From: Tenacibaculum sp. 190524A02b
Lineage (GTDB): Bacteria > Bacteroidota > Bacteroidia > Flavobacteriales > Flavobacteriaceae
Reading direction: 5' to 3'
NCBI RefSeq assembly: GCF_964036645.1
Contig: NZ_OZ038525.1
Location: forward strand, 3,786,001 to 3,850,000
Length of the DNA: 64,000 bases
Positions 35,701 to 40,189 of the stretch are shown piece by piece. Position 1 is the stretch's first letter; each line of letters begins with the position of its first letter. Both the position numbers and the translations under genes were made by a program. The notes under the pieces are model-generated. The model was not told the DNA's origin. It did not search any database and saw only the letters and a list, made by a program, of their open reading frames with translations.

Positions 35701-36845
35701 AAATTTTAGATATTGAAACGTTCCAATCTTCATTATCAGCCCACCAAATAAGCCATCTTCAATTAGTACCTTCTTATGTAGCAAGTTTATTAGAAAGTGG
35801 AGAAGTAGTAGAAGGCTTGTCAAACTTAGAGTACTTTTTAGTAACTGGAGAAGCAGCCACAAAATCGTTATTAGATAAATGGTTCTCATTATATCCATCC
35901 GTACCGGTGGTAAATGCCTATGGACCAGCAGAGGCAGCAGATGATATAACGTTACATATAATGAAGGAATCACCAAAAGGTCTTGTAGTTCCTATTGGAA
36001 AACCAGTAGCAAATATGGATGTATATGTTGTAGATAGATTTGAAAACTTATGTCCAGTAGGTGTTGTAGGAGAATTATGGACTAGTGGAATAGGAGTTGG
36101 AAGAGGATACTTAAATAGAGAGGAACTAACTAAAGAAAAGTTTATTAATAACCCATTTACCTCAGAAGGAGGACGATTATATAAGACAGGTGATTTAGGA
36201 AGATGGTTACCAGATGGAACGTTGGAATTTGTTGGTCGTACAGATCATCAGGTAAAGATTCGAGGATATCGTATTGAATTAGGTGAGATAGAAAATGCTT
36301 TATCAGTTGTAGAAGGTATTCATAATAGTTGTGTCTTAGCCAAAAAAGATGTAAGTGGTATTAATCGCTTAGTAGGTTATGTAGTTACAGGTGAGAAATT
36401 AGATAAAGAATTTGTTCAAGAAAAGTTAGGAGATCGTTTACCAGATTATATGGTTCCAATGATTTGGGTTGAATTGGATAGCATGCCATTAACAGCCAAT
36501 GGAAAAATAGATAGGAAAGCTTTGCCTGAACCAGATTTATCAGATTTAGCAACTGCTGAATATGTAGCTCCACGCACAGAAACAGAAGAAAGATTAGTGA
36601 AAATCTGGCAAAATTTATTAGGAGTAGAAAGAATAGGAGTTCATGATAATTTCTTTGAATTAGGAGGGCATAGTTTATTAGCAACTCGTCTAGTTTCCAC
36701 AATAAGAAAAGAAATGGAAATAGAAGTGTCAATTCGAAATATTTTCAGATTCACAACAATAGAAGAAATAGCCTCTTATTTGGATTATAAAGAGCGTACG
36801 CTTAAGGAAGATAAAAAGGAATACAGTATAAACATTGAGATATAA
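17442..36845 (+). CDS. Giant NRPS, modules 7 to 12
   Basis: This is a complete gene of 6467 residues. The start is the ATG overlapping the TAA of gene 1 (TAATG); it is supported because the protein then opens directly with a TubC-like docking domain (residues 1-66). Six C-A-T modules follow: C-A(Val)-T, E/C-A(Ala)-T, E/C-A(Asn)-T, C-A(X)-T, C-A(Ala)-T, E/C-A(X)-T. X is the pocket DIWQLTADDK, for which I have no firm substrate. The E/C domain of module 12 has a His-to-Tyr change in its extended His motif. The T domain of module 10 reads FFALGGHS where the others mostly have FFELGGHS. The protein ends in a charged tail, YSINIEI, that probably docks gene 3. No thioesterase is present, so the chain continues. 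Confidence 0.98.
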   Translation: MNKALSIIQKAQSKGVKLELEEGSLVLKSENEHIDDSLLLDIKLNKELIIEHFKKFEFENHKGLDEDAIQPFDRELIKKVPLSFNQDRLWFLDQLDGTQAYHIPVVLELEGDLDINAVEETLRIIVDRHEILRTIIYQEEGIGYQKTISSTNWLLDKITISSEINVENEINKFINVPFDLSKDFMLRSCLYNLGNKKYVLACVLHHIASDGWSEGILRNEFATLYSALQAGKEITLPNLNLQYADYAVWQREYIEGEVLDNQLSYWENKLKGVGTLELPLDAVRPSVPSSEGANTSLDLDEKLSKSLKALCQQEGVTPFMLLLTVFKILLSRYSGQEDICVGTPIANRTQSDLEGMIGFFVNTLALRSDLSGNLSFKELLNKVKTTTLEGYDNQLAPFEKIVDSVITTRDMSISPLFQVMFVLQNTPDMEGEEGEALDLGGVEISGYEFDIVTSKFDLTMSISEGNSKFSIGVEYNTALFKKGTIEQMLSHYQELLKGIVNDVTQSIGDIPMLQASEKNQLLKDFNATELIYPSEKTIVDLFEEQAEKTPNGTAIVYEGEAFSYQELDERSNQLAHYLQEQGVTTDTFVGICIGRSLEMLVGILGILKSGGAYVPIDPEYPQDRVNYMLADANINLVLSNTSSNRILSDIEELTTITLDEEWNRIAQYSKESLATTITPSNLAYVIYTSGSTGRPKGVQIEHKNVVSLCTSCDYISLNSDTVWLSTGSISFDATTIEYWGTLLNGGELVLTSTDTLLNTTSFKEIIEAKKVNTLWMTASWFHQVVEEDASIFKRLKYLLVGGDVVLFNYTNKLKELYPDLTIINGYGPTENTTFSTTYTIETSNSSLPIGSPIKNSTAYVTDADLNLVPLGVVGELLVGGSGVGRGYLNNEELTQEKFIVSPFKEGERIYKTGDLVRWLPDGNLEFVGRKDAQVKIRGYRIELGEIENALSSLASVSHSCVLVKEDGTGNKRLVGYVVSEEEFDKEALQEDLKAFLPDYMIPSFWVELEEMPLTSNGKLDRKSLPEIDGAILSTKEYVAPRNETEEDLVVIWQDLLGVEKVGIYDDFFELGGHSLLVVQLISRLQKIDYHITVKDIFSNPNIASISEKVSNSSSIYQVPANGITTDTERIVPAMVPLLDFGQEDIDKVVASVKGGVSNIQDMYPLSPLQEGIYFHHLMSTKAQGDPYVLPNILSFTDKEKRANFIEALQFVVNRHDVLRTCVLSEGLSSAVQVVLREAILSVETLVIDSSINVLSELQEMCTVGNQWMDVSKAPLLELKSADDSKNSNYYLVVNQHHLVLDHVGMEKIISEVEAYLLGQESILPTPVLYRDFIGHTLHEQSINDSATYFKELLGDIDEPTYPFGLSDIRGNGNDIEESRIVLASSLSKEVREISTNLGMSPAVLFHAAYGLVIGKCSNKEYAIFGSLFSGRLQGSLGAADSLGLFINTLPFLAELKGSVSDYVSEIKNRLGTLLSYEQTPLSSVQGWSGISNEVSLFSALLNFRHSSSVLEEVPADAVDLGITVIGSEERTNYPLTLNVDDYGVDFGLTAQVESSVGSDRVLSYMEATLRALLEGLKADASQVSDLNVLPESEVQELLEVFNDTSVSYPSDITFLDLFSTQVKSSAKSIAVVYQGEQLSYQELDKRSNQLARYLREEGVVSDTLVGICMDRSLDMIVGILGILKSGGAYVPIDPSYPKERIDFIIEDTATSLVLSNESNRSILEAKSGIKIVLVDSDWDAISDYSTRGLSYKSMSTSDLAYVIYTSGSTGKPKGVLIEHGNMFNLVNWAITNFKDSLEVGMLGSTSINFDLSIFEIFTTLSCGSTLHLVDNLLSLVENSEASVSLINTVPSVLLGLLESGSIPDTVKTINLAGEALLPSLVDRIYKESSVEAVYDLYGPSEATTYSTFIKRSLQGVQTIGKPISNTQIYILSESNELLPKGVVGELCVGGKGVTRGYLNREELTQDKFIDNPFRAGERIYKTGDLAKWLADGTLEYVGRKDDQVKVRGYRIELGEIESALSGLSTIQSSCVLAKEDISGTKRLVGYVVVEGDSFDKETVQRELKASLPEYMVPMLWVELEEMPLTSSGKLDRKRLPDPDITLLSSKEYVGPRNETEEILVAIWQDLLGVEQVGVYDNFFELGGHSLLVVQLISRLQKLDLNVGVKDIFSNATISEISERLASGTSVYQVPANGIEIDTDRIVPTMVPLLDFDQEDIDKIVSQVQGGVSNIQDMYPLSPLQEGMYFHHLMSNENEGDPYVLPSLLSFTNKEKQVDFIKALQFVVNRHDVLRTCVISEDLPRAVQVVLREAPLSVEELVLDSSLDILSELKALASSESQWMDVSKAPLLTLKSIDDLKNGTYYLIINQHHLVLDHVGLEKVVSEVEQYLSGKGSFLPTPALYRDFIGHTLHLQETNDSASYFKKLLGTVDEPTYPFELSDVRGNGSEIKESNIVLAKDLSKKIREVSTNLGISPAVLFHAAYGIVISKSSNRDYALFGSLFSGRLQGSLGAADSLGLFINTLPFYIELKGDVSEYVTNVKNGLQELLSYEQSSLSDIKGWSSISNEIPLFSTLLNFRHSSIPENSEENTVDLGITIIEDRERTNYPFAVNVDDYGVDFGLTAQIDDSIDVNKVLAYMQKALQELLRGLQSEEKIPVTALTILSEQEETQLLKDFNDTEVEYPLNQTVLDLFEEQVKNKPEAIALVYKEEKLSYKELDQRSNQLAQYLIEQGVKTNLVGLCLDRSLEMLIGIIGILKSGSAYVPIDPNYPKERIDYMLNDANINLVLTSNKVSQEVLGNREEITVISLDTDWDTISSFSTTKIEKISSNNLAYVIYTSGSTGKPKGVPIRHKSLINYITTSSNTYIGEGISGGYMHLSMSFDASMTEIFTPLVNGKHLVISSGEGLDIFKDENLWKYAPYDFIKLTPSHLELLSSVLEQSSETLSYRYVLGGESLQPNHLSIFKDLNISATIINEYGPTEATVGCTVNIFNTLEDHSSITNFPIGIPMANMSIYILDSYNQLVPKGVVGELCIGGIGLSPGYLNREELTKEKFIDNPFKIGEKIYKTGDLGRWLSEGNIEFVGRKDDQVKIRGYRIELGEIENALSNLETIHQSCVLAKEDANGNKRLVGYVVVEDSFDKETVQSQLKEVLPDYMVPNLWVDLEVMPLTNNGKLDRKSLPDPDSSMLSTKEYVAPRNETEEQLVIIWQELLGIEQIGVYDSFFELGGHSLLATRLVSMIRKRLQIEITIREVFEYITISDLGLQILTQSKRVLLPSVVIENRPKHTPLSFSQERLWFLDQLQGSSQEYHIPTVIRLEGTLNIVLLEEALKTIVARHEILHTVIYEEEGVGYQKIISPNNWSLNKTIITEHTHLEKEIGSFISLPFDLSKDYMLRSCLYDLGNEKYVLACVFHHIASDGWSGNILTSEFIEIYSALQSGRETMLPELNLQYVDYAIWQRKYLEGDILENQLTYWKEKLTGVSTLSLPLDYARPSIQSNEGANISISLDKELSLSLKALCQEEGVTVFMFMLSVFKVLLARYSNQEDVCVGTPIANRTQSELEGMIGFFVNTLALRSDLSGNPSFKEVLKRVKETTLEGYDYQLTPFEKVVDKVVTTRDMSMTPLFQVMFDYHNETSVIEGSRKGKNEAIKDLDISGYEYSEIPAQFDLTLDVSEGETVITLGLNYCTDLFKEATIKRMLSHYQELLVSVVSNTEELIGNLSMLTQEEETELLEVFNENTVDYPLEKTVVDLFVAQVQKSPKAVAATFKGEELTYKELDERSNQLAHYLVEQGVQADDLVGICIDRGLDMLIGIVAILKSGGAYVPIKPDFPKDRIMYLLEDTDCSFLVTNTLSKEVVTSLSDSLSLIVLDDISVLNHPTTSLELSYSPNNLAYVIYTSGSTGLPKGAMIEHAGLLNHSLIMIDELKMTNESVVAFTAPFTFDISVWQLLSGLLCGGRIAIYSEDEILDLEGFQSSLSENNISHLQLVPSYVASLLESGEEVVGLSNLAYFLVTGEAATKSLLDKWFSLYPSVPVVNAYGPAEAADDITLHIMNESPSGVVVPIGKPVANMDLYVVDKFDNLCPIGVVGELWTSGIGVGRGYLNREELTKEKFITNPFTSEGGRLYKTGDLGRWLPDGTLEFVGRSDDQVKIRGYRIELGEIENALSIVEGVQNSCVLAKQDTIGTNRLVGYIVLEDGFSKANIQETLKTSLPDYMVPSIWVELDEMPLTANGKIDRKSLPEPDLSELSSREYVAPRNEVEEQLAIIWQDLLGVEKVGIYDDFFALGGHSLLATRLVSTIRRILKVEVSIRNIFQFTTIGSLAAHVSLQSKEILLPAITVEEFDGYIPLSFSQERLWFLDQLQGTLAYHMPIVISLEGALNTKALEGSFKTIIARHEVLRTNILLEEGLGYQEIVNVDNWSLAQETISESKLEESLDSYLTTPFDLSNDYKLRVCLYNLGNEKYVLACVFHHIASDGWSENILISEFLELYSSLQSGKQANLQALNLQYSDYAIWQRKYLNDEFLNTQLSYWEKKLGGTSTLELPLDYTRPAIQSMEGASTFLDLDENLTTSVKKLCKEEGVTPFMFLLTTFKVLLSRYSGQKDICVGTPIANRTQSDLEGMIGFFVNTLALRSDLSGNPNFRDLLNQVKQTTLEGYDHQLVPFERIVDRVVTTRDMSMTPLFQVMFTLQNTPTISEGNDELNLGRLNISPYEFDGVTSKFDLTMSVSENDSNFSLHIDYCTAIFNQATMNRMLVHYKELLSSIIEDVTQPINELTILKNEEKKQLLETFNNTEVTYPLDETILDLFSNQVKHSPNAIAVVYKGKELTYRNLDEKSNQLANYLRDQKVKVDTLVGICLERSLEMIVSILGVLKSGGAYVPIDPNYPKDRIDYMIEDTGIDLVLSSTISQDVLVNTPEINVVLIDRDWEIISGFSTQKIGKVSTPSNLAYIIYTSGSTGKPKGVMIEHGNMFNLVNWSLSNFEDSLELGVLASTSINFDLSVFEIFTSLCSGSKLYLVDNLLSVLETQEISVSLINTVPSVLLSLLESGTIPDTVHTINLAGEPLAPSLVNRIYQESSVKTVYDLYGPSEATTYSTFTKRLINGVQTIGKPISNTQIYILDESNELLPIGVVGELYVGGKGVARGYLNRVDLTEEKFINNPFKEGDRIYKTGDLAKWLPDGSIEYVGRKDNQVKVRGYRIELGEIETVLAEVDYVLNSCVLAKEDVSGNKQLIGYVVTEEVFNKETIQEKLKESLPDYMVPMIWVELEKMPLTASGKLDRKSLPAPDGAMLSTKEYVAPRNETEAQLIIVWQDLLAVEKIGVYDDFFELGGHSLLVVQLIARLQKLGFHIEVKDIFSDATVAGISEKLASSSSVYEVPDNGIVSGVDRIIPSMIPLLNFEQEDIERVVENIPGGVSNIQDMYPLSSLQEGIYFHYLMSDKEQGDPYILPNLLSFKDKTKRNVFIEALQFVVNRHDVLRTCILSEGLPHAVQVVLREAPLHIEKLELDPSLDILAELEKLTIPVNLWMDVSKAPLLELKSIDDLDNDNYYLIINQHHLAIDHVGLEKIISEIEMYVSGQVENLPVPVLYRNFIGHAIHLQSTNNSETYFKGLFGGIDEPTYPFELSDIRGNGNGVKESSIILPEDLSKEIRNVSVTLGISPAVMFHAAYGIVVAKCSNRDYAIFGSLFSGRLQASLAAADSLGLFINTLPVILELNGTIVEYLNNVKKRLGELLPYEQTSLSNVQGWSGISNDMPLFSALLNYRHSSAPVSANSEEDGITVDLGITLIGGHERTNYPFTLDIDDYGTDFGMVAQIDGDVEPNRLLTYMEETLVELLKGLKTKEQLVVNKLAILPREESQLLETFNNTTVDYPLDKTVVDLFTNQLEKSPNAIAATFEGKKLTYKELDEKSNQIAHYLVAKGVQPDDLVGICLDRGLDMLVGVLGILKSGSAYVPIKPDFPIDRISHIVEDTKCSLLVTNKESQVVLNTLKNTNLIVLDDASIISNYPITGLGLTYKATSLAYVIYTSGSTGLPKGAMIEHAGLLNHLLIMIDDLKMTKDSVVAFTAPFTFDISVWQLLSGLLSGGCIKIYSEEEILDIETFQSSLSAHQISHLQLVPSYVASLLESGEVVEGLSNLEYFLVTGEAATKSLLDKWFSLYPSVPVVNAYGPAEAADDITLHIMKESPKGLVVPIGKPVANMDVYVVDRFENLCPVGVVGELWTSGIGVGRGYLNREELTKEKFINNPFTSEGGRLYKTGDLGRWLPDGTLEFVGRTDHQVKIRGYRIELGEIENALSVVEGIHNSCVLAKKDVSGINRLVGYVVTGEKLDKEFVQEKLGDRLPDYMVPMIWVELDSMPLTANGKIDRKALPEPDLSDLATAEYVAPRTETEERLVKIWQNLLGVERIGVHDNFFELGGHSLLATRLVSTIRKEMEIEVSIRNIFRFTTIEEIASYLDYKERTLKEDKKEYSINIEI
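18888..20957 (+). repeat. Val A-T repeat, copy 2 (module 7)
   Basis: Near-identical to copies 1 and 3. The neighbouring C domains on both sides differ more, so the A-T unit is the shared segment. Confidence 0.93.
20774..23990 (+). other. NRPS module 8: dual E/C-A(Ala)-T
   Basis: The E/C domain has FHHLMSTKAQGD (His pair at 20964-20969) and HHLVLDH. The A domain (about 22240-23730) has pocket DLFNNALTYK, alanine. The T domain is the LLVVQ type, followed by another E/C domain, so D-Ala is predicted. From about 21355 to 24155 the module is near-identical to module 3 and the start of module 4. It carries an A7-region change, KWLADG for the usual KWLPDG. Confidence 0.87.
21355..24155 (+). repeat. 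Long E/C-A-T duplication, copy in gene 2
   Basis: Partner of 5175-7975. It contains the Ala A-T repeat and the second half of the E/C domain of module 8. Confidence 0.85.
22518..23883 (+). repeat. Ala A-T repeat, copy 3
   Basis: Near-identical to copies 1 and 2. Differences include ENSEAS for EDSEAS and KWLADG for KWLPDG. Confidence 0.93.
23991..27240 (+). other. NRPS module 9: dual E/C-A(Asn)-T
   Basis: The E/C domain has FHHLMSNENEGD (His pair at 24177-24182) and HHLVLDH. The A domain (about 25450-26975) has pocket DATKVGEVGK, as in module 6, so asparagine is predicted. The T domain is LLATRLVSMIRK and an ordinary C domain follows, so L-Asn. At DNA level it is clearly diverged from module 6, unlike the Ala and Val sets. 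Confidence 0.82.
27241..30418 (+). other. NRPS module 10: C(LCL)-A(X)-T
   Basis: The C domain has PLSFSQERLWFLDQ and HHIASDG. The A domain (about 28630-30150) has PIKPDFP where most others have PIDPxYP, a GPAEAADD core and pocket DIWQLTADDK. I cannot assign it firmly: the shape resembles DIWELTxDDK-type codes I associate with diaminobutyrate, but Q278 replaces the acidic residue; W239, Q278 and D331 also match the glutamine code DAWQFGLIDK. The T domain reads FFALGGHS. L residue. Confidence 0.8.
29131..30321 (+). repeat. X A-core/T repeat, copy 1 (module 10)
   Basis: From the A3 core to just past GGHSLLATRLVS, this is near-identical to 51987-53177. About 28485-28870 is a second, separate near-identical block (to about 51338-51720); the stretch between is diverged. 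Confidence 0.9.
30419..33530 (+). other. NRPS module 11: C(LCL)-A(Ala)-T
   Basis: The C domain has PLSFSQERLWFLDQ and HHIASDG. The A domain (about 31790-33280) has pocket DLFNNALTYK, alanine, but its DNA is well diverged from the three near-identical Ala copies, so it is an older paralogue. T is the LLVVQLIARL type and precedes the altered E/C domain of module 12, so the Ala is D only if that domain still epimerises. Confidence 0.85.
33531..36845 (+). other. NRPS module 12: dual E/C variant-A(X)-T
   Basis: The E/C domain (33531 to about 34985) has FHYLMSDKEQGD: the second His of the extended motif is Tyr (33726-33728). The main motif HHLAIDH is intact. The A domain (about 35000-36530) has the same DIWQLTADDK pocket as modules 10 and 17, substrate unresolved. 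The T domain is LLATRLVSTIRK type and ends the protein apart from the docking tail. Confidence 0.82.
36786..36845 (+). other. C-terminal docking tail of gene 2
   Basis: The tail after the T domain is highly charged and ends KEYSINIEI, with the same Tyr/Ile spacing as the tails of genes 1 and 3. Confidence 0.65.
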
Positions 36846-36857
36846 ATTTAACCAAAC
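36846..36857 (+). promoter_or_regulatory. 12-base junction, genes 2 and 3
   Basis: The gap is AT-rich with no Shine-Dalgarno box, and too short for a separate promoter or terminator. The genes are probably one transcript. Confidence 0.8.
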
Positions 36858-37060
36858 ATGGATATAATACGTTTTTTCCACAGACTTGATGAGGAAGGGA
36901 TAAAATTAGTTTTAAAAAATGACTCACTAAGTATACAGTCAGATACTGAAATTAATCCAGAAATAATTATAGAAATAAAGTCTAATAAAAAACAGATAAT
37001 AGATCATTTAAAGGCTTATGAAGATGAAGACTCTACAGATGAATTATTAGAAAAAATAAT
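36858..37060 (+). other. N-terminal TubC-like docking domain of gene 3
   Basis: Residues 1-68 show GIKLVLKNDSLSIQSD and SNKKQIIDHLKAYE, the same helix-strand-helix layout as the starts of genes 2 and 4. It should pair with the gene 2 tail. Confidence 0.8.
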
Positions 37061-40000
37061 TCCTTATGATAAAGAAAACTTAAGTCATATTCCATTATCG
37101 TTTAATCAGGAAAGGTTATGGTTTTTAGATGAATTACAAGGAAGCACTGAGTATCATATGCCTACTGTTATTCGTTTAGAAGGAACCTTAAAAATAGACA
37201 CGCTAGAACAAGCATTAAAGTCAATTATTGAGCGTCATGAGGTATTACGCACGAATATTCTATTAGAAGAAGGTTTGGGCTATCAAAAAATTATTAAATC
37301 AGATAATTGGGCATTAGATCAAGTAGAGGTAGAAAATGAAGAAAATTTAGCTACCAGTATACAAAATTATCTTAGCATTCCTTTTGACTTATCTTCTGAT
37401 TATAAATTGCGTTCATGTTTATATGACCTAGGAAATGAAAAGTATGTATTGGCTTGTGTTTTTCACCATATAGCTAGTGATGGTTGGTCTGAAGATATTT
37501 TGATAAATGAGTTTATGGAATTTTATACTTCTTTAGAATCAGGTAAAGAAGCAAACCTTCCAGAATTAAATTTACAATATGCCGATTATGCAATATGGCA
37601 ACGCAAACATGTAGAAGGGCAAGTGTTAGATAATCAATTGTCTTACTGGAGAGAAAAACTTAAAAACATAAGTACTTTAACCTTACCATTAGATTACATA
37701 AGACCTTCTGTTCCTAGTAATGCTGGAGCAAACACATCCGTTTTATTAGATAAAAAATTGACAGATTCGTTACAATCTTTATGTCAGAAAGAAGGTGTTA
37801 CTTTATTTATGTTCTTATTATCTGCTTTCAAAGTATTATTATCACGTTATAGTGGTCAAGAAGATATTTGTGTAGGAACTCCAGTGGCCAATCGTACACA
37901 ATCAGATTTGGAAGGTATGATTGGATTTTTTGTAAACACGTTAACATTACGTAGTGATTTAAGTGGGAATCCAACATTTAAAGAATTATTAAATCAAGTA
38001 AAAACTACAACTTTAGAAGGATATGATAACCAATTAGTGCCTTTTGAAAAGGTGGTTGATCAGGTACTTACTACTCGTGATGTAAGTAGGTCTCCTTTAT
38101 TTCAGGTAATGTTTGTTTTACAAAATACATCTGCAATATCACAAGGGGATGAAACAGAAGTATTCGGGTTAGGAAATCTTGAAATTTCAGGATATAGTTT
38201 TGATACTGTTACTTCTAAGTTTGACCTTACAATAGACATATCAGAAAATGATTTTGGTATTGCTATAAATCTAGAATATTGTACAGCTTTGTTTAAAGAT
38301 GGAACTATTGAACAAATGCTATCGCATTATCAAGAATTATTAAAAGGTATTGTAAATGATGTTACACAACCTATTGGTGATATACCAATGTTGCAAGCGT
38401 CGGAAAAGAACCAATTATTAAAAGACTTCAATGCTACAGAATTAATATATCCATCAGAAAAAACGATTGTCGACTTATTTGAAGAACAAGCAGAAAAGAC
38501 ACCAAATGGAACAGCAATAGTTTATGAAGGAGAAGCATTCAGTTATCAAGAATTAGACGAACGATCTAATCAATTAGCTCATTATTTACAAGAACAAGGT
38601 GTAACAACAGATACCTTTGTAGGAATTTGTATCGGACGTAGTCTAGAAATGTTGGTAGGCATCTTGGGTATTTTAAAGTCTGGAGGCGCTTATGTTCCTA
38701 TTGATCCAGAATACCCACAAGATCGCGTTAATTACATGTTAGCAGATGCCAATATCAACTTGGTATTAAGTAACACTTCAAGTAATCGTATTTTGTCTGA
38801 TATTGAGGAATTAACCACAATCACTTTAGATGAAGAATGGAATAGAATAGCTGAACATTCAAAAGAAAGTTTAACCACAATTATAACACCTTCTAATTTA
38901 GCCTATGTAATTTATACCTCAGGAAGTACAGGACGTCCAAAAGGTGTTCAGATAGAGCATAAAAACGTAGTTAGTTTATGTACCAGTTGTGATTATATTT
39001 CTTTAAATAATGATACTGTCTGGTTGTCAACAGGCTCTATATCCTTTGATGCGACTACTATAGAGTACTGGGGAACCTTATTAAATGGAGGAGAATTAGT
39101 ATTAACCAGTACAGATACCTTATTAAATACTACAAACTTCAAAGAAATAATAGAAGCCAAGAAGGTGAATACATTATGGATGACGGCTTCATGGTTTCAT
39201 CAAGTAGTAGAAGAAGATGCAAGTATTTTTAAAAGGTTAAAATACTTATTAGTAGGAGGAGATGTAGTACTATTTAATTACACGAATAAGTTAAAAGAGT
39301 TGTACCCAGATTTGACCATTATCAATGGTTATGGACCAACTGAGAATACTACATTCTCAACCACATATACTATTGAGACAAGCAATAGTTCATTACCTAT
39401 TGGATCACCCATCAAGAACAGTACAGCTTATGTAACAGATGCAGACTTGAATTTAGTACCATTAGGAGTTGTAGGCGAATTATTAGTAGGAGGTTCAGGA
39501 GTAGGCCGAGGTTACTTAAACAATGAAGAGTTAACTCAAGAGAAGTTTATTGTCAGTCCATTTAAGGAAGGAGAGAGAATCTACAAGACAGGAGATTTGG
39601 TAAGATGGTTACCAGATGGGAATTTAGAATTTGTAGGCAGGAAAGATGCTCAGGTCAAGATAAGAGGTTATCGAATCGAGTTAGGAGAGATAGAGAATGC
39701 ATTATCTAGTTTAGCATCTGTAAGCCATTCTTGTATTTTAGTCAAAGAAGATACTGCAGGGAACAAACGTTTAGTAGGTTATGTGGTTAGCGAAGAGGAA
39801 TTTGATAAAGAAGCCCTTCAAGAAGATTTAAAAGCATTTTTACCAGACTATATGATTCCTAGTTTTTGGGTTGAGTTGGAAGAAATGCCATTAACGAGTA
39901 ACGGTAAATTAGACAGAAAATCCTTACCAGATATAGATGGAGCTATCTTGTCTACTAAAGAGTATGTTGCCCCAAGAAATGAGACAGAAGAGGAGTTAGT

Positions 40001-40189
40001 AGTTATTTGGCAAGACTTATTAGGAGTAGAAAAAGTAGGAATCTATGATGATTTCTTTGAATTAGGAGGACATAGTTTATTGGTAGTTCAGTTAATATCG
40101 CGTTTACAGAAGATAGATTATCATATCACAGTAAAAGATATTTTTTCGAATCCTAACATAGCAAGTATAAGTGAAAAGGTATCGAATTC
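36858..40189 (+). other. NRPS module 13: docking-C(LCL)-A(Val)-T
   Basis: The C domain (about 37085-38410) has PLSFNQERLWFLDE and HHIASDG. The A domain (about 38420-39945) has the valine-like pocket DAIWLGGTFK and is near-identical to modules 5 and 7. T serine is at 40074-40076, LLVVQ type, followed by an E/C domain, so D-Val is predicted. Confidence 0.85.
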
